NCBI GenBank assembly: GCA_003151535.1
Contig: PLXT01000106.1
Coordinates: 26,011-44,241 of the forward strand
DNA from: Methanobacterium sp.
GTDB taxonomy: Archaea > Methanobacteriota > Methanobacteria > Methanobacteriales > Methanobacteriaceae
Direction: 5' to 3'
DNA: 18,231 bases
How positions within the stretch are numbered: the stretch's first letter is position 1; every line of letters starts with the position of its first letter. Of this stretch, positions 6,474 through 13,975 are shown piece by piece. The notes beneath the pieces are model-generated. The model was not told the DNA's origin. It did no database searches and was given only the letters and a program-made list of their open reading frames with translations. A program made the position numbers and the translations under genes.

Positions 6474-7631
6474 ATGAAAAAATTGAAATACGATATTATA
6501 GTAGTAGGCGGACGAATAGGAGGATCTACAGCCTCATTATTCGCTTCAAAGTCAGATGTCGACGTTCTAATGATTGAGAAAAGACAGGAAATAGGAAGTC
6601 CTGTACAGTGCGCTGAGGGTGTAACTTATAGTGCATTTGAAACCCTTGAAATGGAACCATCAGAAAGGTATGTTCGAACAAGAGTCAAAGGAGCACATAT
6701 ACACGCACCAGATGGTAGAAAAATCTCTTATGAAGGTGGAATAGCCCAAGGACTTATTATCGACAGGAAGATCTTTGATAAAGAACTTGCAATTGAATCA
6801 GCAAAGGCTGGCACCGATATAATGCTTAAAACTAATGTCAAAGATCTTATTATTAAAGATCACAAAGTCTGTGGAGTGGTTGCAAAACACTTGGGGAAAA
6901 CCATAGAAATACATTCCAATGTTGTGATAGGTGCAGATGGTGTTGAATCTAATATGGCACGATATGCAGGTATTGAAACATATAGAGACCCAAAAAATAT
7001 TGCTTCATGTGCACAGTACGAACTTGTTGGTATGGATGTCGACCCAGAGTATCTCGAATTTTACTTTGGAAGCAAAATCGCTCCAAACGGATATCTATGG
7101 ATATTCCCTAAAGGTGATGGGGTGGCAAATGTAGGGTTGGGAATCAGGGGTACAGTCGATAATGCAATTGACTATCTAAACAGATACGTCTCCAAATTAG
7201 ATGCAACTCCTGTAGAACTGAATATAGGTGGAGTACCTGTCTCAGGACCAATTGAAAAAACATATACCGATGGATTTTTAGTTGTTGGAGACGCTGCTGG
7301 GCAGGTTGACCCCATAACTGGTGGTGGAATTCACACAACAATATCCTGTGCAAGGACAGCTGGTGAAGTAGCAGCAGAATCTGTGAAAAGAGAAGATAGT
7401 TCAGCACAATTTTTAAAAGATTATCAGAGTAAATGGAGAGAAAATATAGGGAAAAACTTAGATAAATCCGTTAAATATAGGAATATGGCTGATAAACTTA
7501 ACGATAAAGATATGAATGCATTAGCAGAGTTTATAGAAACACAAGACCTAAAAGCAATATCCAAAATATCTGTATTAAAATTTGTAGGGAAACATCCAAA
7601 CTTGATGAAAATTCTAACAGAGATATTATGA
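6474..7631 (+). CDS. Geranylgeranyl reductase family (digeranylgeranylglycerophospholipid reductase)
   Basis: The 385-aa FAD-dependent enzyme reduces the double bonds of the geranylgeranyl chains of archaeal ether lipids. The N-terminal Rossmann dinucleotide fold contains VGGRIGGSTAS (11-21) and the acidic strand end VLMIEKR. The family-specific EIGSPVQCAEGV (39-50) includes Cys46, which corresponds to the conserved redox cysteine. YLWIFPKGDG (207-216) and GDAAGQVDPITGGGI (272-286) complete the FAD and substrate sites. The length is normal for archaeal members. The first dinucleotide motif has Arg where many homologues have Pro-Ala (GxGPAG), a common variation in this group. GAGGGTT precedes the ATG, inside the end of the ferredoxin gene, so the two are translationally linked. 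Confidence 0.93.
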   Translation: MKKLKYDIIVVGGRIGGSTASLFASKSDVDVLMIEKRQEIGSPVQCAEGVTYSAFETLEMEPSERYVRTRVKGAHIHAPDGRKISYEGGIAQGLIIDRKIFDKELAIESAKAGTDIMLKTNVKDLIIKDHKVCGVVAKHLGKTIEIHSNVVIGADGVESNMARYAGIETYRDPKNIASCAQYELVGMDVDPEYLEFYFGSKIAPNGYLWIFPKGDGVANVGLGIRGTVDNAIDYLNRYVSKLDATPVELNIGGVPVSGPIEKTYTDGFLVVGDAAGQVDPITGGGIHTTISCARTAGEVAAESVKREDSSAQFLKDYQSKWRENIGKNLDKSVKYRNMADKLNDKDMNALAEFIETQDLKAISKISVLKFVGKHPNLMKILTEIL

Positions 7632-7763
7632 ATCATAATATCAAAAAAATTGAAAAATTTATATGAACGATATCCTCTGAAATCCTAAATTATTTATCCA
7701 TAAAAATTAAGATATCACTGGTCCAATAGATCAAATATTATCATATAATGATATATTTTAGGG

Positions 7764-8693
7764 ATGTGTAATACTGTGGATTCACTTGAAGAAGAAATCA
7801 AACCAAATATTAATGATCTGGAAGAAAAAAAAGATGTTAAAGGGTTAATCCATGCTCTTGAAAATGAAGATTATCTTATAAGAAAGAATGCTGCCAGATC
7901 ACTAGTTAAGGTTGGTGATGAGAGTGCAGTAGATCCCCTCATTCATGCCCTTAAATATGAAAGTTGGGAAGATGATTATACGGTATTAATTGCTGTTAGA
8001 GAAAGCGCAGCTGATGCACTTGGAATTATAGGGGATAAAAGAGCTGTTAAACCCTTAATTCAGACATTATACGAAGATACAGATGAAGAGGTGAGATGGA
8101 AAGCAGCTGATGCACTTGGAAAAATTGGAGATCATTCTGCTGTTGAACCCCTCATAGACTCCCTCAGTGATCAAAGTTGGAGTGTACGTAGGAATGCTTC
8201 CAATGCATTAGGAGATATAGGTGATGAAAGGGCATTTGATCCTCTTATAATAGCTTTAAACGATAAAGATTGGCATGTAAGAAAATATGCTGCGGTAGCC
8301 TTGGGAAAAATTGGAGATGAACGGGCTATTGGTCCATTAGTAAATGCATTGAATGATGAAGACAGCGATGTTAGATGGAAGTCTTTGATTGCATTGGGAA
8401 AAATTGGAGAGCCCGCTGTTAAACCATTATTAAATGCATTTGAAAGTGATGATTGGCATATGAGGGGCAGAGCTGCTGAAGTTCTTGGGAAAATTGGGGA
8501 TGAAAGAGCTATTAAACCATTAATACGTGCACTAAACAGCAGGGATAAAACTCAAAATAAATATGTTAGAGGACGTATTATTGAAGCTCTCGGAAGAATA
8601 GGAGATGAAAGAGCAGTAGATCCCTTGATTAAAGCTCTTGATGATCAATATATATGTAAGACTCAAAGCAACAGAAGCTCTAGACCTAATTAA
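7764..8693 (+). CDS. HEAT-repeat (PBS-lyase-like) protein, 3' end lost by frameshift
   Basis: The 309-aa product is built of eight full HEAT repeats of about 31 residues with the recurring pattern V-R-x-x-A-A-x-A-L-G-x-I-G-D-x-R-A-x-x-P-L-I. These form an all-helical solenoid for protein binding; the partner is unknown. The repeat run breaks after IKALDDQ: the reading frame becomes YICKTQSNRSSRPN and stops. In the +1 frame the expected ninth repeat (YVRLKATEALDLI) continues directly into a further domain. Restoring two bases in the TATATAT tract at 8648-8655 would rejoin them in register with the repeat period. The encoded protein is therefore the N-terminal two thirds of a longer ancestral protein. 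The start is unsure: ATG 7764 is the longest, while GTG 7776 is also possible. Neither has a clear ribosome binding site. Confidence 0.85.
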   Translation: MCNTVDSLEEEIKPNINDLEEKKDVKGLIHALENEDYLIRKNAARSLVKVGDESAVDPLIHALKYESWEDDYTVLIAVRESAADALGIIGDKRAVKPLIQTLYEDTDEEVRWKAADALGKIGDHSAVEPLIDSLSDQSWSVRRNASNALGDIGDERAFDPLIIALNDKDWHVRKYAAVALGKIGDERAIGPLVNALNDEDSDVRWKSLIALGKIGEPAVKPLLNAFESDDWHMRGRAAEVLGKIGDERAIKPLIRALNSRDKTQNKYVRGRIIEALGRIGDERAVDPLIKALDDQYICKTQSNRSSRPN

Positions 8694-9138
8694 ATCCAAA
8701 GGCAAAGGATCATGGATAGTACATTTTGATAATGGTGAATTTACGTTTGACTACCCAAATGCTTGGGAAATAATTGAAACAACAGACGAAAAAAAAGTTA
8801 TAACCGGCGGAATCGACAACAATTCAATGCTGTTCTCAATAAATCGGTTGGATAATGTTGAGGATATAGATCCTGAAGAGTTTGCAAGGATATTGAAGAA
8901 TGTATTTCTGATGCAGAAAAGTAAAATTATATCAGAAATAGGATTTAAAGCCAGAAAAATGGATACTTATATGATCATAGGGGAAAATCCCCATGATGTA
9001 TCCGTAACAAAAATAATGATAGTGGTTTTTAAAAGGAAGGATTTACTTTTCTATTTATGGTTTGCAAGTGCTCCAGATAATTTCGAATTTTTTGATGAAG
9101 ATATTGATCTGATTGTAAAAAGTTTCCAGATAAAATAA
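8641..9138 (+). pseudogene. Frameshifted C-terminal part of the HEAT-repeat protein (PsbP/DUF1795-like domain)
   Basis: This frame encodes the end of a ninth HEAT repeat (YVRLKATEALDLIKSK) and then an alpha/beta domain of about 145 residues. That domain begins FTFDYPNAWEI, a pattern like the start of PsbP/DcrB-type domains, where F-x-x-Y-P-x-x-W is typical. There is no signal peptide, so secretion as a separate protein is unlikely. No ribosome binding site precedes the ATG at 8641 or the TTG at 8638, and the start lies inside the HEAT coding sequence. Independent translation therefore looks doubtful. No internal stops are found downstream, so the break appears recent, reversible or a sequencing error. 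Seen: the frame change in mid-repeat. Inferred: the ancestral fusion of both parts. Confidence 0.7.
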
Positions 9139-9282
9139 GTCTTGATCACAGATTAATTATAGTGAAGTACCAAAAGTTTTACACTACTTGTCCGATTAAA
9201 CCAGGAAAAAGTGGGTTTAAGCTGGTTAAATACAAGATATTAATTGGACGCATAGATTCAACAAGTTTAATAAATTACGTTC

Positions 9283-9296
9283 TTAACTATAGTTAA
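9283..9296. repeat. Perfect 14-base palindrome TTAACTATAGTTAA
   Basis: A perfect palindrome in the gap between the HEAT-domain gene and the methyltransferase gene, about 105 bases before the latter. It could bind a dimeric regulator, but in such AT-rich DNA it may also be chance. Confidence 0.3.
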
Positions 9297-9336
9297 ATAA
9301 ATTATTTTCATTTTGTAATATATTAATTTTAATTAA

Positions 9337-9357
9337 AAAGTTCTTCTGTAGAACTTT
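9337..9357 (+). repeat. Perfect hairpin upstream of the DNA methyltransferase gene
   Basis: AAAGTTCT-TCTGT-AGAACTTT has eight-base arms and a five-base loop. It ends 45 bases before the ATG at 9402. It has no T run behind it, so it does not look like a terminator. An operator or an mRNA 5' structure are the alternatives. Confidence 0.35.
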
Positions 9358-9401
9358 GCAATTTATTGTACAATTTAATTAATAATCAAAACTAATCAAA
9401 T

Positions 9402-9995
9402 ATGGTGATCTCAATAAACGATATTAAAAAAAATCATATTACAATTTCTACTCACAACCATGAAAACCTATACTTTGCAGTGGGTTACTCAGAAAATAAC
9501 AAAATTGTTAGGATAGCACTACCACAAAAAAGTTTGGAAGATGCTATTGGTGAAATTACAGAATTCCATCCCAACTACAGCTTATCAGACAAACACAATG
9601 ATATTGCCTGTAAGATATGCCAGATATATCATGGGGTTAATTTAGATATTGAGCTCGATCAATTAGAATTAGATCCAAACAGTTCATCTTCCTCCAAAAC
9701 AACCATTAAAACCTCCTTTGAAAGAGATGTGATAATCGAAGTTGCAAAAATTACTTATGGTACTGTAAAAACCTATAAACAAATAGCAAAATCCATTGAA
9801 AGCAAAGCATATAGAGCCGTTGGGACAGCAATAGGTAATAATCCATTTCCAATTATAATACCCTGCCATCGAGTTATCAGATCTGATGGTAAAGTCGGTG
9901 GGTTCAGGGGAGGAACACCAATGAAAGTGGAAATACTAAAAAATGAAGGAATAAAAATTAAAGAATTCAAAGGGGCTAGCAGAATAAAATTATAA
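9402..9995 (+). CDS. ogt: Methylated-DNA--[protein]-cysteine S-methyltransferase
   Basis: The 197-aa suicide repair enzyme transfers the alkyl group from O6-alkylguanine in DNA to its own cysteine. The C-terminal domain (about 104-185) has the active site PCHRV with Cys155. It also has GNNP (145-148, Asn hinge), YRAVG (137-141, arginine finger) and TYKQIA (124-129, tyrosine of the HTH). The N-terminal domain (about 1-90) is a typical Ada-like alpha/beta part, linked through a Ser-rich stretch (94-98). The ATG at 9402 is immediately followed by GGTGATC (9404-9410), a perfect match to the ribosome-binding consensus but on the wrong side of the start. The real start may therefore be further in, at a non-standard codon, or the mRNA may be leaderless. 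Upstream are a hairpin and a palindrome of unknown role. Confidence 0.92.
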   Translation: MVISINDIKKNHITISTHNHENLYFAVGYSENNKIVRIALPQKSLEDAIGEITEFHPNYSLSDKHNDIACKICQIYHGVNLDIELDQLELDPNSSSSSKTTIKTSFERDVIIEVAKITYGTVKTYKQIAKSIESKAYRAVGTAIGNNPFPIIIPCHRVIRSDGKVGGFRGGTPMKVEILKNEGIKIKEFKGASRIKL

Positions 9996-10013
9996 TTCAT
10001 ACTAAAATAACAA

Positions 10014-10034
10014 ATAAAATTATAAAAATTTTAT
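10014..10034. terminator. Bidirectional hairpin between convergent genes
   Basis: ATAAAATT-ATAAA-AATTTTAT has perfect eight-base arms. It lies in the 58-base gap between the methyltransferase stop (9995) and the secretion-platform stop (10054). The position between convergent genes suggests termination in both directions, although the stem is purely A/T and therefore weak. Confidence 0.45.
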
Positions 10035-10053
10035 TCATATTATAAGTTAATGT

Positions 10054-11169
10054 TTACACTTGTGGTTCTAACCTTTTTATCATAAATGCCATGAAACCAA
10101 CAATCATCGGGAACAAGAACAGATATAATAGTAAAAGTACTATTGGTGGTAAAATAGCACCCATAACTGTAGAAGCTGCTATCAACATTATCATGGTAAT
10201 TACAGGACCTAATATCGCAACAAACATATAAATCATAGTGAAGGAATTCAATTTTTGTGCATAGTCCTTAAGCTTCATCCTAAGTTCATAGGCTATATCT
10301 TCAGCTATAACATTAAGGGTTTTAGCAAGATCTCCACCACTTGAAAGAGTTCTTGTAATTTGATAAATAGCTCTTGTAAGTCCTTCAGAATCTACTCTTT
10401 CACTCATGTCCATTAAGGCTTTCTCAGTAGTTTCCCCATACTTTATTTCCTCGAGCACCCTTGCAAATTCCTCGGAAAGAGGACCATAACCTGAAAGTGC
10501 AATTGATCTCATACTATCATGCATACCAATTCCTGCACGAAGTTCTGTTGCCATCTGTCTGAGAGCAAAGGGAAGTTCTCTTGATGCTTCGTTTGAACGT
10601 GACCCCCGCTGTAAATTTGGTAAAAATACAATTCCTCCGGCCATCAGGAGGATAATCAATCCGAATACTGCACCTATAATAATTCCAAATCCAAGAACAA
10701 TCATCAGCATGAAAACTACTACAAATGATATTCCACCCATAACCATGATCAACTTAGGATCAAGACCCTTTTTCTCATCTTCTTTTAGAAGTTCTTCCAA
10801 GGAGGCCTTCTGAAAAGCCTCTTTTTTTGCTGTTTTTTCAGGGACAGGTTTTGCTCCCCTATCATACTTCTTATCAATAAGTTCCTTGAATATCTCAATT
10901 TCATCCTTATCCATTCGCATCTTTTCTATGGCACGGGGAGATGTTCTTTTAACAGTACTTTTAGATGATGATGACATTTTTAATCCAGAAGCCATTTTAT
11001 CTGTTTTGGATCTTATATTGCCTGCTTTGGATGTGATATTGCTTGCCTTTGATGATAATTTATTAAATCTATCAACCGGTACAGATACTCCTCCCCCTAC
11101 CTTCTTAGTTGAATCTACTGTTATTCCGCCGATTCTATTAAAGAATTTTTTGAGACCATCAAAAACCAT
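10054..11169 (-). CDS. GspF/TadC-like membrane platform of an archaeal type II/IV-pilus-like system
   Basis: The 371-aa protein has four membrane segments (about 140-160, 162-184, 310-334 and 338-364) flanking a cytoplasmic T2SSF domain. The domain contains RELPFALRQMATELRAGIG (197-215) and SSGGDLAKTLNVIAEDI (276-292). T2SSF proteins form the inner-membrane platform on which the ATPase drives pilin assembly. With a single T2SSF domain it resembles TadC/TadB rather than the larger archaellar FlaJ/ArlJ. The first 130 residues are hydrophilic, Ser/Lys-rich and probably disordered, which is unusual. The ATG at 11169 follows GGTGAT (11173-11178). The cognate ATPase gene ends 90 bases upstream on the same strand. 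No pilin, prepilin peptidase or archaellin gene is in the window, so the assembled structure is unknown; an adhesive pilus is the likeliest guess. Confidence 0.88.
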   Translation of the reverse strand: MVFDGLKKFFNRIGGITVDSTKKVGGGVSVPVDRFNKLSSKASNITSKAGNIRSKTDKMASGLKMSSSSKSTVKRTSPRAIEKMRMDKDEIEIFKELIDKKYDRGAKPVPEKTAKKEAFQKASLEELLKEDEKKGLDPKLIMVMGGISFVVVFMLMIVLGFGIIIGAVFGLIILLMAGGIVFLPNLQRGSRSNEASRELPFALRQMATELRAGIGMHDSMRSIALSGYGPLSEEFARVLEEIKYGETTEKALMDMSERVDSEGLTRAIYQITRTLSSGGDLAKTLNVIAEDIAYELRMKLKDYAQKLNSFTMIYMFVAILGPVITMIMLIAASTVMGAILPPIVLLLLYLFLFPMIVGFMAFMIKRLEPQV

Positions 11170-11259
11170 TTTATCACCAAAAAGTACTTTTAAGTAAATT
11201 TAATCATATCAAACAACATGTTATCCGTTAAATATCGCTCAATAAACATTTTAGTGGAA

Positions 11260-12894
11260 TTATAATATTTTTTCGAGAATCTCATCAGGATCTCTGTAGT
11301 AATTGTTTATATAGTGTCCAACTTCATCTATTGATCTGATGTTGTTGTCTGCCAAGTACTCGAGTAAAAGTCTTCTTTTCTCAATTTCCTCTTCAATTTC
11401 CGTTATTCCGATACCACGGAGTTCTGCTATATCACGAAGAGTCTGACTGGCAATTCCAACATATTCTACCTTATCTGAAACGTTGTTCCATTCGAAAACC
11501 CTGTTAAGCTGAACATTACCCTCTTCCATACCAACGATTTCTGCAACTTCTGTCACCCTTCTGATTGAACCGCCTTCAGTCCTGTACATTCTATTTTGCA
11601 TGATAATAAAATCAAGTGCAGGTATCATGATGGTCGGCACATTCATTGGAGGGTTTATTAATCTTGTTATCGTTTCCCTTGCGGTATTTGAGTGAACTGT
11701 TCCCATACCCGAGTGTCCTGTATTCAAAGCTGTAAATAATGTAACTGCTTCGGCTCCCCTTACCTCACCTACTATCACCCTATCAGGTCGTTGCCTAAGG
11801 GAATTTTTAACAAGAATGTCCATTGTAAGCTCTCCCTTCCCTTCTATATTAGGTGGGCGGGTTTCCATTCTTAAAGTATGAGTGTGAGGAAGTTGAAGCT
11901 CTAACGTATCTTCAATAGTAATGATCCTTTCACGAGGAGGTGTAAAAGCAGTGACCGCATTTAAAGTAGTGGTTTTCCCTGAACCAGTACCTCCTGCTAT
12001 TATTGCATTACAAGGTTTAACACCGAGGCCATCGGTACAAACCCATAAAAATCCTGCTAAATGTGAAGATAAAGTTTTAAAGTTAATTAAATCGATTATA
12101 GTTAATGGATCCTTCCTGAATTTCCTTATGGTTAATGTTGCACCGTCAGCAGATACAGGAGGTATAGTTGCGTTAACCCTTGAACCATCAGGCAACCTTG
12201 CATCAAGTATAGGTGTTTGCTGATCAATTCTACGGTTCACTTGTCTTGCTATAACATCTATTATTGCCTTAATATCAGAATCCTCTTCAAAAATAACATT
12301 GGTTATCATCATCCCAATTTTTCGATGATAAACGAAAACATTCCTGTTTACCCCTATAACCATTATCTCCTCGAGATCATCATCTTTAATCATTGGATCT
12401 AACTGACCATAACCTAACATTTCTTGAGATATTTGAGTGGCTAGTCTGTCAACATCCCTAACACCTTTACTCCTAAGAAATTCCTTTACCTCTCCAATAA
12501 AGCTAGATTCATCGATTCTAAAATCTTCTCCCTGTGCAACAGCTACTTCAACAAGTTTTTCACGAACTTCGTTGAATATTATTCTTTCCTGATCAGTGAA
12601 TTTAGGAATGCTTACATTGTAAGTAGGTATTAAACCTTCTTCCACAATCTCCGCTTTCAGTACGTCAGAAACCTTTTTAACAGATTTAGTTCGCTTAGAT
12701 GGTCTTTTCATAACCTTATCAATGTTAAATCCATCATCATCACTTTTTTTTGGGATAGGTTTTGTATTCTCATCTTTTTCTAGAGTATCCTTCCCAAAAA
12801 CATTATTAGCGCCATTTGATGACCCCTCATCTGTTGCAAATTCTCCTAGGAGATCCCTGAGGATTTCTTTACGTTTATCTTTCATAAGTCTCAA
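11260..12894 (-). CDS. Secretion/pilus-assembly ATPase, CpaF/FlaI family
   Basis: The 544-aa (from TTG 12894) hexameric ATPase powers assembly of type-IV-pilus-like filaments. Residues 1-90 are hydrophilic and of low complexity. The N-terminal domain covers about 95-260 (including QQTPILDARLPDGSRVN). The RecA-like core has Walker A GGTGSGKTT (301-309), Asp box ITIEDTLEL (325-333), Walker B RVIVGEVRG (372-380) and His box HSGMGTVHSN (394-403). All catalytic residues are present. The start is ambiguous: TTG at 12894 gives the longest protein, ATG at 12885 shortens it by three residues. No strong ribosome binding site precedes either, and a TATA-like element at 12912-12923 places transcription right at this point, so the mRNA may be leaderless or nearly so. 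Its membrane partner follows 90 bases downstream. Confidence 0.92.
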   Translation of the reverse strand: MRLMKDKRKEILRDLLGEFATDEGSSNGANNVFGKDTLEKDENTKPIPKKSDDDGFNIDKVMKRPSKRTKSVKKVSDVLKAEIVEEGLIPTYNVSIPKFTDQERIIFNEVREKLVEVAVAQGEDFRIDESSFIGEVKEFLRSKGVRDVDRLATQISQEMLGYGQLDPMIKDDDLEEIMVIGVNRNVFVYHRKIGMMITNVIFEEDSDIKAIIDVIARQVNRRIDQQTPILDARLPDGSRVNATIPPVSADGATLTIRKFRKDPLTIIDLINFKTLSSHLAGFLWVCTDGLGVKPCNAIIAGGTGSGKTTTLNAVTAFTPPRERIITIEDTLELQLPHTHTLRMETRPPNIEGKGELTMDILVKNSLRQRPDRVIVGEVRGAEAVTLFTALNTGHSGMGTVHSNTARETITRLINPPMNVPTIMIPALDFIIMQNRMYRTEGGSIRRVTEVAEIVGMEEGNVQLNRVFEWNNVSDKVEYVGIASQTLRDIAELRGIGITEIEEEIEKRRLLLEYLADNNIRSIDEVGHYINNYYRDPDEILEKIL

Positions 12895-12896
12895 CT

Positions 12897-12923
12897 ATTT
12901 ATATAAATGAACCAATATTTAAG
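12897..12923. promoter_or_regulatory. Compact divergent promoter with overlapping TATA boxes
   Basis: ATTTATATAAAT (12897-12908) is a palindromic TATA box centred about 25 bases before the plus-strand ATG at 12927, the expected distance for a leaderless transcript. On the minus strand CTTAAATATTGG (12923-12912) is centred about 25 bases before 12893, at the start of the ATPase gene. Both elements fit within the 32 bases between the two ORFs, so the two transcription complexes should compete. Confidence 0.5.
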
Positions 12924-12926
12924 CAT

Positions 12927-13907
12927 ATGGAAATAGAATGTACATGTGGATTTAGATGTGTAGAAGATGCACCAACTACATTGAAACATATTAAACAGTT
13001 ATACTCTCCTTGCAATAAATGTAAAGATCCAAAGCTTAGGAAATTCAAACCATTGAAGGATCAATTAAATCTTGAAATGTTAAATGCAAATTCTGGACTT
13101 TGCAAATGTGGAAAAAGACATTTAGATCAAGTGATGGCACACACACTCAAGATTATGATAGAGGAAGGTATTAGAGAGAAAGAATCCACCCTGAGAAATG
13201 CGTGTACTCCATTACTTACACCTTCATATCCCACCACATCAGCACCATATCTCCCACATAAATCCCTGGTTATTCTGGCAGAGGGAATGACTGAAAGATC
13301 TGCAGAAAGAATTATCAAGGAAATACCAGAAATAAAAGGTGTTTTAAATGGAGATATTAAACAAACAGTCGGGTTGAAAGATTCAAACTCAACACCACAT
13401 GTTTATAAACTACTTGCCGGATGCGATATGCGCTGTGATATTGTTTTAACTCCTTATGGTACATTATGCATCTACAAAAACCAAGCAGAAATCCATGTAG
13501 AATTCTCTAAACCAGTATCACCAAAAATAGAAGCCTTAAAAAAAATTATTAAAAAATATAAAGATCCTTCTGTCTTGGATTGTACTTGCGGACCCGGAAC
13601 CCTAGGGATAACTTGCTTAAAATCAGGGGCAAAGAGAGTTGTTTTCAATGATCTCTGGTATCCTGCAGCCAAGATGGCGTTGTTAAACTTGCAAGTAAAT
13701 GGATTTGAAACAAACTTTTTTAATGTAAGAGAAGGTTTATTAGGGTCTGGAAAAAACTTTGAAGTTTACTGTGAAAATATAATGAATTTAAAAGAGATTC
13801 TAACAGGAAAATTTGATATATGCCTGATTGACACCTTCCCGGGTGTGGATACTACTGATTTTGTTGAATCCGTAAAGGAAATGTGTAAAGAAGTAGTTAT
13901 AATTTAA
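12927..13907 (+). CDS. Zinc-finger, class I SAM-methyltransferase-like protein
   Basis: The 326-aa protein has an N-terminal cysteine cluster: C5, C7 and C11, then C29-x-x-C32, and C59 and C61 in LCKCGKRH. This is consistent with one or two zinc sites. A middle region (about 110-195) contains a strand-rich part. The C-terminal Rossmann domain (about 198-326) carries motif I VLDCTCGPGTLGI (216-228), an acidic strand end FNDLWYPAAKMALLNLQVNG (240-259) and ICLIDTFPG (298-306). The ND-x-x-P-x-A arrangement is like Trm5/TYW2-type RNA methyltransferases, but the usual NPPY-type catalytic motif is not evident (TFPG stands there). Activity and target are therefore unproven. I recall similar uncharacterised proteins in methanogens but cannot name a family. 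The ATG has no ribosome binding site and a TATA box about 25 bases upstream, suggesting a leaderless mRNA. Confidence 0.8.
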   Translation: MEIECTCGFRCVEDAPTTLKHIKQLYSPCNKCKDPKLRKFKPLKDQLNLEMLNANSGLCKCGKRHLDQVMAHTLKIMIEEGIREKESTLRNACTPLLTPSYPTTSAPYLPHKSLVILAEGMTERSAERIIKEIPEIKGVLNGDIKQTVGLKDSNSTPHVYKLLAGCDMRCDIVLTPYGTLCIYKNQAEIHVEFSKPVSPKIEALKKIIKKYKDPSVLDCTCGPGTLGITCLKSGAKRVVFNDLWYPAAKMALLNLQVNGFETNFFNVREGLLGSGKNFEVYCENIMNLKEILTGKFDICLIDTFPGVDTTDFVESVKEMCKEVVII

Positions 13908-13975
13908 TAGTAGAAAATCAAATATGTGAAATTTATTTATACAACTCATTGCAGGTTATTTCGTTGGGATAGATA

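Noticed and set aside
7764..8693. DNA-level tandem repeats in the HEAT gene as a CRISPR or satellite array
   Set aside because: The periodicity of about 93 bases is that of protein HEAT repeats; the copies diverge at the DNA level and lie in a continuous reading frame.
8600..8700. Programmed ribosomal frameshifting in the HEAT gene
   Set aside because: No slippery heptamer with a downstream structure is evident, and the exact repeat register is restored by adding two bases rather than by skipping one. A mutation or tract-length change explains it better.
11191..11250. A 19-codon minus-strand ORF (MFIERYLTDN...) in the gap between the secretion ATPase and platform genes
   Set aside because: Expected by chance in this length of AT-rich DNA; no ribosome binding site.
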